From an uncultured Candidatus Melainabacteria bacterium (GTDB taxonomy: Bacteria; Cyanobacteriota; Vampirovibrionia; Gastranaerophilales; Gastranaerophilaceae), in NCBI GenBank assembly GCA_950096985.1, contig CATNBA010000010.1, positions 1 to 61,499 of the forward strand: a stretch of 61,499 bases of DNA, given 5' to 3'. Position 1 is the stretch's first letter; each line of letters begins with the position of its first letter. The position numbers and the translations under genes were made by a program. The notes beneath the pieces were generated by a model. That model was not told where the DNA came from and did not search any database. It was given only the letters and a program-made list of their open reading frames with translations. Shown here piece after piece: positions 38,097 through 48,004 of this stretch.

Positions 38097-38913
38097 TGTC
38101 CTTTTCCTTTTTCTCTTTATCTTCTAACATAAAAATTCTTTTTATAGCAAAAGCATGTCCGTTGGTTGGATTTATTTCAACTTCAACAGCATTAACCTGA
38201 ACAGAATTGCCCTCTGCTACCTCATATCGTTCGGGAACAACAGTTGTAAAACGGTTTAATGATGTAGAATATTCCATACCAATTACACTGTTTGCCGAAC
38301 CGCAAAAACCTGCATCTGTAATATAAGCTGTATTATTCATAATATGTTCATCTGCTGTCTGAACATGCGTATGCGTACCGAAAAATGCGCTTATGCCTAG
38401 TTCTGAACAAAATTTAGCAAAACAAATTTTTTCAGCCGTAGCCTCTGCATGAAAATCAACAATCACAATTGGTGTTATTTCTTTCAATCGCTTAATTTCA
38501 TTTGCAGCACAAGTCCAAGGGGACTCCACAGGACTCATAAAAACACGACCTAATACGTTTATTACAGCTATTTTAATACCATTATTAAACTCAAAAATAT
38601 GACTGCCCTGTCCGACAGTGTCGGCAGGGTAGTTAAACGGGCGAATAAGTTTTTCTGCGCCCGAGATGTAGTTAAAAATTTCTTTTTTATCCCAAATATG
38701 ATTTCCCGATGTCATACAATCAACACCATATTCAGATATTTCTTTATAATTTTTTTCAGTTAAACCAAACCCATGTGATGCATTTTCAACATTTGCAATA
38801 ATAAAATCATAATTGTGTTTATTTTTAATAAGAAAATCACGTACGGCGAGCCTTCCTGGTCTGCCAACCAAATCTCCAAAAAATAAAATTTTTATATTTT
38901 TATCATCACTCAT
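38086..38913 (-). CDS. ymdB: YmdB-type metallophosphoesterase
   Basis: The 275-aa protein has ILFFGDLVGRPGR, NVENASHG, TSGNHIWD, VDFHAEATAEK and GTHTHVQTAD, the metal-binding motifs of the TIGR00282/YmdB family of cyclic-nucleotide phosphodiesterases. In Bacillus it also lies next to the RNase Y gene. The ribosome site AGGA follows directly after a 13-bp hairpin. Confidence 0.93.
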   Translation of the reverse strand: MSDDKNIKILFFGDLVGRPGRLAVRDFLIKNKHNYDFIIANVENASHGFGLTEKNYKEISEYGVDCMTSGNHIWDKKEIFNYISGAEKLIRPFNYPADTVGQGSHIFEFNNGIKIAVINVLGRVFMSPVESPWTCAANEIKRLKEITPIVIVDFHAEATAEKICFAKFCSELGISAFFGTHTHVQTADEHIMNNTAYITDAGFCGSANSVIGMEYSTSLNRFTTVVPERYEVAEGNSVQVNAVEVEINPTNGHAFAIKRIFMLEDKEKKEKDNEE

Positions 38914-38925
38914 AATATTTTCCTA

Positions 38926-38955
38926 AATGAATTGAGGCTAAAGCCTCAATTCATT
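38926..38955 (-). promoter_or_regulatory. Intercistronic hairpin rny/ymdB
   Basis: AATGAATTGAGGC (38926-38938) pairs perfectly with GCCTCAATTCATT (38943-38955) around TAAA. The stem takes in part of the rny stop codon. On the minus strand it is followed by TTAGGA, the ymdB ribosome site, with no T-run. Confidence 0.6.
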
Positions 38956-40474
38956 ATTTAGCAATTTCTGTTGTTCTAAATTCTCTTACAACCGTAACGC
39001 GAATTTGTCCGGGGTAATCAAGTTCATCTTCAATACGTTTTGCAACATCACGTGCAAGTTTTTGGGAAGCCAAATCGTCAAATCTTTCAGCCTCAACGAT
39101 AATTCTAACCTCTCTGCCTGCTTGAACTGCAAAAGATTGTTTAATACCTTCATAGCTGTTAACAATTTCTTCGATTTTTTGAAGACGTTTGATATAGATT
39201 TCAAGAGTATCACGTCTTGCTCCGGGTCTGCCTGCTGAAATCGCATCGGCAACTTTAACCAACACTGCCTCAATTGTGTTTGCGACAACATCGTCATGGT
39301 GAGCCTCAATAGCATGAACAACTTCAGGTCTTTCGCCATATCTGCTAGCAAGCTCTACTCCAAGCTGGATATGTGTGCCTTCCTGAGTTTGATCAACTGC
39401 TTTTCCTATATCGTGCAAAAGCCCCGCACGTTTAGCAATAGCCTCGTTAGCACCCAGTTCTGCTGCGAGCATCCCTGCAATATGACCAACTTCTAAGGAG
39501 TGTTTCAAAACATTTTGACCGTAACTTGTTCTGTAATATAAACGTCCTAATGTTTTAATAAGTTCTTTATTCAAGCCCATAACACCCATTTCAAGAACAG
39601 CATTTTCACCTTCAGACCAAATCTTTTTATCAATTTCTTCCTGAGCTTTTTCAACCATTTCTTCAATACGTACAGGGTGAATACGCCCGTCCACAATAAG
39701 TTTTTCTAAAGCAAGTTTTGCAATCTCGCGTCTTACAGGGTCAAAACTTGATAATACAACAGCTTCAGGCGTATCATCAATGATTAAATCGACACCGGTT
39801 AAAGTTTCAAGGGCACGAATATTTCTGCCTTCACGTCCGATAATACGACCTTTCATTTCATCGTTTGGCAAAGCTACAACAGAAACTGTTGTTTCAACAA
39901 CCTGTTCAATCATACATCTTTGCATTGTTGTTGAAAGAATTTCTTTTGACTTTTCCAAAGAAATTTCTTTAATTTTAGCTTCATTTTCTCTTATTAACTG
40001 CATTTGCTCCTGAGCCAAATCATGCTTCAATTGTTCAAGAAGCATATTTTTTGCATCTTCGGCAGACATGCCTGAAATTCTTTCCAGCTCTGTTGTCTGT
40101 TTTTGAACGATTTCAGCCAGATAGTCTTCTTTTTCAAGAAGTTCATCAAGCTTTTTCTGAGCTTGTAAATCCTTTTCTGTATATTCTTGAATTTTGTCTT
40201 CAAGCATATCTTCGCGTTTAGCGAGTTTTTGCTCTTGTCTTGTTAATTCTTGTCTGCGTTCTCTTTCTTCTTCATTAAGTTTTTCTCTGTCATCCTGCAA
40301 TTCTTCAATTGCTTTAATTTTTGCCTCTTTTAACAGAAGTTTTTCTTTCTCCTCTAATGCTTTTTTATCTTTCTCTACTGATAAAAGCACGGATTTAGTT
40401 TTGTTTTGCTGGACAAACAGCACAGCGATTAGAGCTATTACCGCAACAATCGCAATAATCAATAAAAAGTCCAT
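38954..40474 (-). CDS. rny: Ribonuclease Y
   Basis: The 506-aa protein has an N-terminal membrane anchor (residues 3-23), a long charged coiled coil (about 25-165), a KH domain ([15 protein letters not shown]) and an HD domain (LLHDIGKA). This is the RNase Y domain order and length. It initiates mRNA decay at the membrane. GGATAAGG precedes the ATG. It heads the operon rny-ymdB-PHP-unknown. Confidence 0.97.
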   Translation of the reverse strand: MDFLLIIAIVAVIALIAVLFVQQNKTKSVLLSVEKDKKALEEKEKLLLKEAKIKAIEELQDDREKLNEEERERRQELTRQEQKLAKREDMLEDKIQEYTEKDLQAQKKLDELLEKEDYLAEIVQKQTTELERISGMSAEDAKNMLLEQLKHDLAQEQMQLIRENEAKIKEISLEKSKEILSTTMQRCMIEQVVETTVSVVALPNDEMKGRIIGREGRNIRALETLTGVDLIIDDTPEAVVLSSFDPVRREIAKLALEKLIVDGRIHPVRIEEMVEKAQEEIDKKIWSEGENAVLEMGVMGLNKELIKTLGRLYYRTSYGQNVLKHSLEVGHIAGMLAAELGANEAIAKRAGLLHDIGKAVDQTQEGTHIQLGVELASRYGERPEVVHAIEAHHDDVVANTIEAVLVKVADAISAGRPGARRDTLEIYIKRLQKIEEIVNSYEGIKQSFAVQAGREVRIIVEAERFDDLASQKLARDVAKRIEDELDYPGQIRVTVVREFRTTEIAK

Positions 40475-40589
40475 AAACCTTATCCTTTTCTATTTTTTAA
40501 TAATACAGGCAATGCCCGATACATGTATCCTATCGAGCTTTCATCTATTCTATTTAAACGAATTTTATTGCATATATTTCCAAAAAATA

Positions 40590-40649
40590 TTTACCTACTA
40601 CATCTGTAAATATCATATCATGGTAATAAGTTTTTGTATAGTAGGTAAA
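40590..40649. promoter_or_regulatory. Inverted repeat between rny and pepA
   Basis: TTTACCTACTA (40590-40600) and TAGTAGGTAAA (40639-40649) are perfect 11-bp inverted repeats 38 nt apart, in the 236-nt divergent region and just upstream of the pepA -35 box. A two-site operator or looping control is possible. No T-run supports a terminator. Confidence 0.45.
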
Positions 40650-40657
40650 ATAAAGAA

Positions 40658-40686
40658 TTTACAAAGATTTTAAAAAGTGTTATACT
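40658..40686 (+). promoter_or_regulatory. Promoter of pepA
   Basis: TTTACA (40658-40663) and TATACT (40681-40686) are 17 nt apart. The leader is short and contains the AAGGAG ribosome site. Confidence 0.75.
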
Positions 40687-40710
40687 AATCTCCGTAAGGA
40701 GAGAAAAATT

Positions 40711-42099
40711 ATGGAAATAAAAGTTTCACAAGACGTAAAAGAATCAGAAGTTCTTGTTATCAACAAATTCGAAAATCAAATGACATCTCAAGAACTCGCT
40801 AACAAGTATGTTGTAGAAAAAGACGGATTTGAAGGCAAATTCGGAGAAACATATTTAATTCATACACTCGGACAATCTTCTGCGGACAAAATCCTTGTTA
40901 TAGGGTTCGGCAAAAAAGAAGAATTTAATGCTGACAAAATGAGAGAAGCTGTTGCAAAAGCTGTCAAAAAACTGCATCAAATTAAAGCCCAAAAAGCAAT
41001 TTTTAATTTTGATGTAAATTGCGATTATGGTAAATCTGCCGCAATCGGTGCTTTGATTGCAGATTATGCTTTTGATAAATACAAATCAGAAAAAGCTCAT
41101 CATTTAGATGAAATTACTTTTACAAATTTTTCACAAGAAGAAATCAATGAAGGTATAATTTTTGGCGAGGCTATGAAGTTTACACGCGACCTTGCCAACA
41201 CACCTGCACAATTTGCAACACCGGCAAAATTAGCAGAAATTGCCAAAAGTATAGAAGGCATAGAAACTAAAGTTTTTGAGAAACCGGAAATTGAACAAAT
41301 GGGAATGGGCGCATTTCTTGCCGTCGCACAGGGAAGCGTTAATTCGCCAAAATTTATTCATATGAAATATTCAGGAAAAAATCCTAAGAAAAAAATTGCG
41401 TTAATCGGTAAAGGTATTTGTTTTGACTCGGGCGGACTTGATATTAAACCCGCATCATCAATGCTTACAATGAAAGATGATATGTCAGGATCAGCATGTG
41501 TCCTTGGCGTTATGCAGGCATTAGCAAAACTACAGCCGGAATGCGAAGTTCATGGGATTATTGCAGCTTGTGAAAATATGCCTTCAGGTTCATCTTATAA
41601 ACCGGGAGATATTTTGACAGCCAAAAACGGTAAAACTATAGAAGTTGATAACACTGATGCTGAGGGCAGATTAACTCTTGCTGATGCTTTATGTTATGCC
41701 TGTGAACTGGGAGTTGACGAAGTAATTGATATTGCAACTCTTACAGGCGCCTGTGTAGTAGCATTAGGCTCAATCGCAACCGGCATTATGGGTAACGATG
41801 AAGAAATGATAGCAAGATTAATCAGAACAGCTGAAAATTCAGGAGAAACATACTGGCAGCTGCCAATGTTCAAAGAATATTTCAATAGTTTAAAATCTGA
41901 TGTTGCTGATATGAAAAATACAGGTTCAAGATTTGGCGGAGCCTCAACTGCTGGTGTATTTTTACAAGAATTTGTCAAAGACGTTAAATGGACACATATT
42001 GACATTGCCGGAACTGCATTTCTTGAAAAACCGCAGAAAGAATTTATTGCAGGTGCAACAGGTACTGGCGTAAGAACACTTTTAAACTATGTAAAATAA
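40711..42099 (+). CDS. pepA: Leucyl aminopeptidase (M17)
   Basis: The 462-aa protein has the two metal-binding signatures of the M17 family, GKGICFDSGGLDIKPA and NTDAEGRLTLADAL. It removes N-terminal residues from peptides in the cytoplasm, usually as a hexamer. The N-terminal domain (residues 1-150) is divergent, as is common. It has its own promoter and terminator. Confidence 0.96.
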   Translation: MEIKVSQDVKESEVLVINKFENQMTSQELANKYVVEKDGFEGKFGETYLIHTLGQSSADKILVIGFGKKEEFNADKMREAVAKAVKKLHQIKAQKAIFNFDVNCDYGKSAAIGALIADYAFDKYKSEKAHHLDEITFTNFSQEEINEGIIFGEAMKFTRDLANTPAQFATPAKLAEIAKSIEGIETKVFEKPEIEQMGMGAFLAVAQGSVNSPKFIHMKYSGKNPKKKIALIGKGICFDSGGLDIKPASSMLTMKDDMSGSACVLGVMQALAKLQPECEVHGIIAACENMPSGSSYKPGDILTAKNGKTIEVDNTDAEGRLTLADALCYACELGVDEVIDIATLTGACVVALGSIATGIMGNDEEMIARLIRTAENSGETYWQLPMFKEYFNSLKSDVADMKNTGSRFGGASTAGVFLQEFVKDVKWTHIDIAGTAFLEKPQKEFIAGATGTGVRTLLNYVK

Positions 42100-42110
42100 T
42101 AATTTATGCA

Positions 42111-42138
42111 AGGGTGTAAAATTTATTACACCCTTTTT
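42111..42138 (+). terminator. Terminator of pepA
   Basis: AGGGTGTAA (42111-42119) pairs with TTACACCCT (42126-42134) around AATTTA, followed by TTTT. Confidence 0.92.
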
Positions 42139-42158
42139 ATATACAAAACATTTTCTTG

Positions 42159-42196
42159 TTCGCGAATGCGAAATTTTTATCAAATTCGTAGAATTT
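42159..42196 (+). promoter_or_regulatory. Palindromic operator candidate at the XRE gene
   Basis: TTCGCGAA (42159-42166) is a perfect palindrome. AAATTC-GTA-GAATTT (42082 plus 100 = 42182-42196) is a perfect inverted repeat that covers TAGAAT, the likely -10 box 6 nt before the ATG. Binding there would block transcription, which fits autoregulation. Confidence 0.45.
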
Positions 42197-42200
42197 AAGA

Positions 42201-42464
42201 ATGAAGAAAAACAGCAAAGAAGAATTTTTTATACAAGCACTTTCCATGGCAGTTAAAGAATGCCTCGGAGATACTGCGCCATCAAATCTTGCCAATCAAT
42301 ACGGTATTTCAACATCAACAACAGGATCACTTGTTAATGCGCAAAAAGATTTTTTAATTACCACAATTGCAAGAGTTGCAGAAGCATTAAACGTAAAATT
42401 TTCCAGTTTAATTGCTATGACAGAAGGATATCTGCCGGAAGATTTTAGTTTTTATGATGACTAA
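42201..42464 (+). CDS. XRE-like helix-turn-helix protein
   Basis: The 87-aa protein has a helix-turn-helix arrangement (LANQYGISTSTTGSLVNAQKDF) followed by ARVAEALNVKFSSLI, the usual end of Cro/C1-type domains. There is no ribosome site, and a TAGAAT -10 lies 6 nt before the ATG, so the mRNA may be leaderless. The palindromes there suggest autoregulation. Its end overlaps the end of the convergent amidase gene by 20 nt. Confidence 0.75.
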   Translation: MKKNSKEEFFIQALSMAVKECLGDTAPSNLANQYGISTSTTGSLVNAQKDFLITTIARVAEALNVKFSSLIAMTEGYLPEDFSFYDD

Positions 42465-43794
42465 CAGAGAAATATTGCTCTAATGCATCTGCAATTGCTT
42501 TTGCGTAATTTTTCTGAAACTCGGGATTAATAAGCTTTGCATTATCATCAGGATTGATTAAATATGCAGTTTCAATCAAAAGACTTAAGGCATTTGTGTT
42601 TCTTACTAATGCCAAACTACCCTGCCTTACTTTATCATTATTCATACCCAGCTGACTTGTTATCGTATTCATAAGAGTAAAGGCAAGGGGTTTAGCCTGA
42701 TTATAGTAATAATAAATGCTTGTACCACTGTTTTTATTAGGATCTAAGCCGTCAGGTAATGCATTACCGTGAATACTTAAAAGCACTGCTGCATCTTGCG
42801 AATTCGCCTTTTCAACCCTGTCTTTAAGACTGACATAAATGTCATCATCGCGTGTCATAACAACTTTTGCACCGCGTTTTTTTAGCTCTGTTTCAATATA
42901 TTTAGCTAAAGAAAGTGTTACATCTTTTTCTTTATCACCCAGACAGCCAATTGCGCCCGCTTCTGTACCGCCATGACCAGCATCAACCGCTATCACAATA
43001 TTTTTCAGAGGTTTTTTATCACTTGTTATAAACGGTTTTCTAAATCTGAAAATAAAATCATTATCGTGATATTCTCCACTGTATCCGTAAAGAGTATCTT
43101 GAGAAAATTCCTTAACATAAACTCCTTCATCTTTGATATTGAAAAGTTTTAAACACAGCGGATTTTCTGTAATTTCAAACGGAACTCTTTTATCAAGATG
43201 AAAAACATAAGTATAATATTCCCCGCCTTCCAGATAATCAACCCCTGATAATATCGCAGGTTTATCATCACATTGTAGAGCATCTTTCACATTGGTTTTT
43301 GCTATCCATCCGTACTTATTATTATCAAGTATGACTCTGTAAAAACCGCTATTTTCACCGTCAACAGTTAATGTAATATTTCTTTGCAGATGCGACATAC
43401 GATTAATCCCTGCATTTACAGGAGTTGAACGTAAAGGAGCACCTTCGACGGTAACGGTATACAGTCGTTTTTCCTTATACGGAATAAATTGCGGGGGCAG
43501 ATTACATATCGCTTTAACCGCTGGTTTTGTAATCACAAAAATCTTTCTTGCATCCTCTGATTGGAGAGTAAAAACATTTTTTCCTTCAACAAGATTTACA
43601 ACATAAGCAAATCCTCCGGACGGGTGTATTGGAACATCCTGCCCGTTAATCTTCAAAGGTTTATCGGATGAGCCGATAAAAAATGTTGATTTAGCATTAA
43701 TTGTCACATCGCTTTTCTTAGGGTAAACAATATTGAAAGCAAACCCCTCACTCCCCAACAAAACCATAATAAGTAATATAAATAATTTCTTCAT
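42445..43794 (-). CDS. Secreted N-acetylmuramoyl-L-alanine amidase
   Basis: The 449-aa protein has a signal peptide (residues 1-19), a middle SH3-like region (about 120-165) and a C-terminal Amidase_3 domain starting VIAVDAGHGGTEAGAIG. The zinc ligands are in DAGHGG, in a downstream Glu region, and in LLSIHGNA; a second Glu lies in LLIETAYL. It cleaves the peptide from MurNAc in cell-wall turnover or daughter-cell separation. A TATAAT lies 6 nt before the ATG with no ribosome site, suggesting leaderless mRNA. Confidence 0.93.
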   Translation of the reverse strand: MKKLFILLIMVLLGSEGFAFNIVYPKKSDVTINAKSTFFIGSSDKPLKINGQDVPIHPSGGFAYVVNLVEGKNVFTLQSEDARKIFVITKPAVKAICNLPPQFIPYKEKRLYTVTVEGAPLRSTPVNAGINRMSHLQRNITLTVDGENSGFYRVILDNNKYGWIAKTNVKDALQCDDKPAILSGVDYLEGGEYYTYVFHLDKRVPFEITENPLCLKLFNIKDEGVYVKEFSQDTLYGYSGEYHDNDFIFRFRKPFITSDKKPLKNIVIAVDAGHGGTEAGAIGCLGDKEKDVTLSLAKYIETELKKRGAKVVMTRDDDIYVSLKDRVEKANSQDAAVLLSIHGNALPDGLDPNKNSGTSIYYYYNQAKPLAFTLMNTITSQLGMNNDKVRQGSLALVRNTNALSLLIETAYLINPDDNAKLINPEFQKNYAKAIADALEQYFSVSHHKN

Positions 43795-43886
43795 AGCAAA
43801 ATTATACTATAAACTTAATGATATTTAATATTTAATTCTTTTCATATTCCTTGTGATAAAATATTAATAAAAAGAGGGATTGAATT

Positions 43887-45632
43887 TTGAGGGAAAGATT
43901 AAGAAATAGGCCGGATAGTGAACTGGAAAAAAGAAGTAAAACATTCGACAAAATCGTCGGATTTTTACATATATTCTTTATATTGTTTATGTCACTTCTT
44001 ATAATTTATCTGTTTTTTATTCAGGTTGTTGACGTAGGCAAATACAGAGCAAGAGCAAGAAGCCAACGTGTGGGAAGAATTTTTTCAATGCGCGGTGATA
44101 TTTATGACAGAAACGGCATAAAACTTGCAACAGACAAGGTTTATTCCGATGTTTACGCACACCCCGCTGACTACGACCATACTCCCGAAGAACTTGCAAA
44201 AATACTTTCTCCTATTTTAAAAATACCCAAAAACCAGTTACTTCAAAAACTCAAAAAACCAGGACCGGTTATAACAATAAAAAAAGATATTGACAGAAGT
44301 GCCGCAAAAGCAATTGCAAAGCTGCATTTGAGAGAAATTAGTTTGGGGAAAAAAAACACACGCGAATATCCCCAAGGAACTCTTGCTGCACATGTTCTTG
44401 GATACTATAACTTTGATGCTGATATAGCAAACGGTATTGAATATACTGCAAAAGACAGACTTGAACACGTAATTAACACCGTTAAATTCCAAAAAACCCG
44501 CGATGGCAAAATTATATATGATTTTACAACAGACCCTGTTGCGACAACTACAAATCCGAAAGGTGAAAATGTTACCCTGACAATTGATGCTGCAATACAA
44601 CATATTTGCGAAAAAGAGATTGAAATGAAAGTAAACGAAACTCGTGCAGACGGCGGGTCAGTTATTGTTATGAATCCTAAAAACGGTGAAATCCTTGCTT
44701 ATGCAGTATACCCGACATTTGACCCGAATAATTATAAAAAAGCAACTCCTGCACAGTTAAAAAACTGGACACTAACAGATGTTTTCCCGCCGGGTTCAAC
44801 ATTCAAAACAATTACAGTTGCATCAGCAATGGATTTGGATAAGATTAACGAACATTCAAAAGTTATGGATACAGGGAAAATGACTATCGGTAAGTGGGAA
44901 ATTAAAAACCACGATTACCATATTCACCCGCATCCTGGTATGATATCTCTTGAATATTTATTTGAACATTCCAGTAATATCGGCTCTATTAATGTCGCAA
45001 GAATGATGTCACCTCTTGAATTTTACGGAGTACTTAAAAAATTCGGTTTTGGAGGTAAAACAGGTATTGATTTACCAGGAGAATCCAGCGGATTGTTACC
45101 ATATTGGGCACATTGGGATCAGGGTATCCATGCAACAATGGCTTACGGATACGGGACTTCAGTTACAGCTATGCAAATGATTTCGGCAGTTCAGGCTATT
45201 GCAAACAACGGTGTTAAAGTAACTCCGCATATTATTAAATATTCACAGGAAGAATATGATAATAAAATCCATTACACTCAGGTTATTAAACCTGAAACAG
45301 CCCAAGCCGTAACCAGACTTCTTGTTTCAAGTATCGAAAACAGTAAATCTGATGTAAAAATGGATAAATACAAAGTTGCAGAAAAAACAGGGACATCGAG
45401 AAAACCTAACAAAAACGGCTCTGGCTACTCATCATATTTATACACATCATCAATAGGCTATCTTCCTGCATCAGACCCGCAGGTATTGATTTACGTTATA
45501 GTAGACAGCCCGAAAGAAGGGGCAATATGGGGAAGTACGGTTGCAGCACCTGTATTTAAAGAAGTTGCAACACAAGTAGCAAGGATTATGAATTTAAAAC
45601 CAGATAAAATTACGACTAAGGAGAAACAATAA
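43887..45632 (+). CDS. ftsI: Penicillin-binding protein, FtsI/PBP2 class
   Basis: The 581-aa class B PBP has one N-terminal membrane segment (about residues 27-47), a dimerisation domain, and the transpeptidase motifs STFK (near residue 305), SSN (near 365) and KTGTS (near 502). It cross-links peptidoglycan. It starts at TTG 43887, supported by GAGGG 8 nt upstream; no ATG lies before the membrane segment. murE follows with no gap, as in dcw clusters, which favours the septal FtsI role over elongation. Confidence 0.93.
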   Translation: MRERLRNRPDSELEKRSKTFDKIVGFLHIFFILFMSLLIIYLFFIQVVDVGKYRARARSQRVGRIFSMRGDIYDRNGIKLATDKVYSDVYAHPADYDHTPEELAKILSPILKIPKNQLLQKLKKPGPVITIKKDIDRSAAKAIAKLHLREISLGKKNTREYPQGTLAAHVLGYYNFDADIANGIEYTAKDRLEHVINTVKFQKTRDGKIIYDFTTDPVATTTNPKGENVTLTIDAAIQHICEKEIEMKVNETRADGGSVIVMNPKNGEILAYAVYPTFDPNNYKKATPAQLKNWTLTDVFPPGSTFKTITVASAMDLDKINEHSKVMDTGKMTIGKWEIKNHDYHIHPHPGMISLEYLFEHSSNIGSINVARMMSPLEFYGVLKKFGFGGKTGIDLPGESSGLLPYWAHWDQGIHATMAYGYGTSVTAMQMISAVQAIANNGVKVTPHIIKYSQEEYDNKIHYTQVIKPETAQAVTRLLVSSIENSKSDVKMDKYKVAEKTGTSRKPNKNGSGYSSYLYTSSIGYLPASDPQVLIYVIVDSPKEGAIWGSTVAAPVFKEVATQVARIMNLKPDKITTKEKQ

Positions 45633-47108
45633 ATGAAACTTGACGAACTTATCGAATATTTAGACTATAAAGATTTAATCAACTTCAAAAATATTGATAT
45701 AACAGGAATTTCATATAATTCCAAAACAACCAAAAAAGGTGATATATTTATATGCTTGGTGGGCGAACATACAGACGGTCACGAATTTGCTCAAATGGCA
45801 ATTGATAACGGAGCTAATGCGCTTCTGGTTGAAAGAAAAGTTGAAGATATAAAAATCCCTCAAGTTGTTGTTTCATCTACCCGCAGAAAAATTGCAGACA
45901 TTGCTGACAGATTTTATTCAAGTCCCTCCAAAGGTATTAATTTGTTAGGAATTACTGGAACTAACGGCAAAACAACAGTTACTCACTTAATCCAAAAAAT
46001 ATTTGAAGAAAATGAACAGAAATGTGCACTTATCGGAACTTTGGGTTACAAATTAAGTTCAAACGGCGAATACAGAGATGCAAAACACACAACTCCGCAA
46101 GCTCCCGAACTACAGGCAACATTGAGAATGATTAAAGATGTTGAAAAAATTGATAATGTTGTAATGGAAGTAAGTTCACACGCACTTGAACAAAACCGCG
46201 TAGGCGGATGTCGTTTTAACGGAGCTGTATTGACTAACTTAACACAAGACCACCTTGATTATCATATAACAATGGATAACTACTTTGATGCAAAAGCTTT
46301 GTTATTCAAAGGTCTTAAAGAAGACGGGTTTGCAGTTATCAACGCAGATGATGCTTATGGTGAAAGATTTTTAAGCGTTATTCCAGAAGGTGTAAGAAAA
46401 TTCACTTACGGGGTTAAAAATAATGCCTCCGTAATGGCAAAAGACATTAATTTCTCACTAAACGGAGCGGAATTTACCCTAACAGAAAACGGACGCCAAC
46501 ACAGAGTTAACCTTCACATGAACGGTATGTTCAGTGTTTATAACGTACTTGCAGCTGTTAGCGCATCACTTGCAATGGGAATTGATATAGAAGTTTCATT
46601 AAAAGCTTTGCAAAATGTTAAAGGTGTTGCAGGAAGATTTGAAGCAGTCGTTAAAAAACCGCTCGTAATCGTTGATTACGCTCATACACCAGACGGATTG
46701 GAAAATGTCTTAAAGTCAGCAAGAGAAATTACACCATCAGACGGTAAACTAATATGCCTTTTCGGATGCGGTGGCGACAGAGATGCAACAAAACGTCCGA
46801 AAATGGGAGCAATTGCCGAAAAACTTGCAGATAAAATTGTTATCACAAGCGACAATCCGCGCTCGGAAGACCCGCAAATTATTATCACAGATATTATTGC
46901 AGGGTTGAAATCAGTTAATACCGAAAACGTAATTGTAGAACCTGACAGAGGTATAGCAATCGGGCTTTTAAAAACAATTGCAACCAACAATGATGTTGTA
47001 ATTATTGCAGGAAAAGGTCATGAGGATTATCAAATCCTAAAAGATAAAACAATCCACTTTGACGACCGCGAAGAAGCAAGAAAGGTTTTTGCGGCAAGTG
47101 TACTATGA
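45633..47108 (+). CDS. murE: UDP-MurNAc-tripeptide synthetase
   Basis: The 491-aa ligase has GITGTNGKTTVTH for ATP and the DNPRSEDP motif, which is the form that selects meso-diaminopimelate. It adds the third residue to the peptidoglycan precursor. AAGGAG lies at the end of the PBP gene, and the ATG directly follows its stop. It overlaps nagA by 4 nt. Confidence 0.98.
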   Translation: MKLDELIEYLDYKDLINFKNIDITGISYNSKTTKKGDIFICLVGEHTDGHEFAQMAIDNGANALLVERKVEDIKIPQVVVSSTRRKIADIADRFYSSPSKGINLLGITGTNGKTTVTHLIQKIFEENEQKCALIGTLGYKLSSNGEYRDAKHTTPQAPELQATLRMIKDVEKIDNVVMEVSSHALEQNRVGGCRFNGAVLTNLTQDHLDYHITMDNYFDAKALLFKGLKEDGFAVINADDAYGERFLSVIPEGVRKFTYGVKNNASVMAKDINFSLNGAEFTLTENGRQHRVNLHMNGMFSVYNVLAAVSASLAMGIDIEVSLKALQNVKGVAGRFEAVVKKPLVIVDYAHTPDGLENVLKSAREITPSDGKLICLFGCGGDRDATKRPKMGAIAEKLADKIVITSDNPRSEDPQIIITDIIAGLKSVNTENVIVEPDRGIAIGLLKTIATNNDVVIIAGKGHEDYQILKDKTIHFDDREEARKVFAASVL

Positions 47109-48004
47109 TTAGAACGAAACTTTTAATAGAACAACATTTTCATGGAGCTTTCGGTATTGATTTCAATACCGCATCGACTGATGATGTTTTGTTTTTATCA
47201 AAAGAAATTTTGAAATACGGTATCGGAGGAATTTTCCCGACAATTGTTACTGACAGTGTTGAAAATACTAAACGTGCAATCGCAGTCATAAAAGATGCCG
47301 CAAACAGAGAAACATCTCATATGGCAAAAATTCTCGGAATACACCTTGAGGGAATTTTCTTAAACCCAGAAAAGAAAGGTATTCATAATCCAGAGCATTT
47401 TCTCAAACCAACCGTTGAGAATTTCAAACTTATAGAAGATGATTTTATAAAAATTGTCACTCTTGCCCCCGAGCTTGACAACGGATTGATTAACTATCTC
47501 AATAAAAAGGGAGTAAAAGTTCAGGCAGGACACTGTACAAGCGGTGATTTGACAGGCTGTACGGGAGTAACACATCTTTTCAATGCTATGTCAGGAATAA
47601 CTCATCGCGGTAAATCTACAGCACTTTCAGCACTAATCAATGATGTATATACTGAAATTATTGCAGACGGAATTCACGTATCTGATGATGCTTTGAAACT
47701 TGTTTTCAATGTGAAAGACAAAGTTATTTTGATAAGCGACTGTCTGCCTTGTACAAAAAGCGACTTGAAAGAATTTACCTTTGCAGATGAAAAAGTTTAT
47801 TATAACGGTATAAAAGCAACTTCAAAAGAAGGAACGATTGCCGGAAGTACAGCTCTTTTACCAGACATAATCAAACGTTTGGGACAACAAAACTTATTTA
47901 ATCCCGAATACATAAATAACACATATAAATACCATAACATTGACTTAGACGGTTTTGTCGAATGGGATGAGGAGTGGAATATTATAAATTATGAAAAGCG
48001 ATAA
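47105..48004 (+). CDS. nagA: N-acetylglucosamine-6-phosphate deacetylase-like protein
   Basis: The 299-aa protein has the NagA metal and substrate motifs: [42 protein letters not shown] and ISDCLP. It would convert GlcNAc-6-phosphate to GlcN-6-phosphate. It is about 80 residues shorter than usual NagA because the N- and C-terminal parts that form the small beta-sandwich are absent. It is placed with murE and could use the product of MurQ. Activity of the short form is unproven. Confidence 0.85.
   Translation: MIRTKLLIEQHFHGAFGIDFNTASTDDVLFLSKEILKYGIGGIFPTIVTDSVENTKRAIAVIKDAANRETSHMAKILGIHLEGIFLNPEKKGIHNPEHFLKPTVENFKLIEDDFIKIVTLAPELDNGLINYLNKKGVKVQAGHCTSGDLTGCTGVTHLFNAMSGITHRGKSTALSALINDVYTEIIADGIHVSDDALKLVFNVKDKVILISDCLPCTKSDLKEFTFADEKVYYNGIKATSKEGTIAGSTALLPDIIKRLGQQNLFNPEYINNTYKYHNIDLDGFVEWDEEWNIINYEKR

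Noticed and set aside
40194..40673. 159-aa Ser-rich plus-strand frame
   Set aside because: It is the antisense shadow of the RNase Y coiled coil; Lys/Glu codons read backwards give Ser/Phe/Leu.
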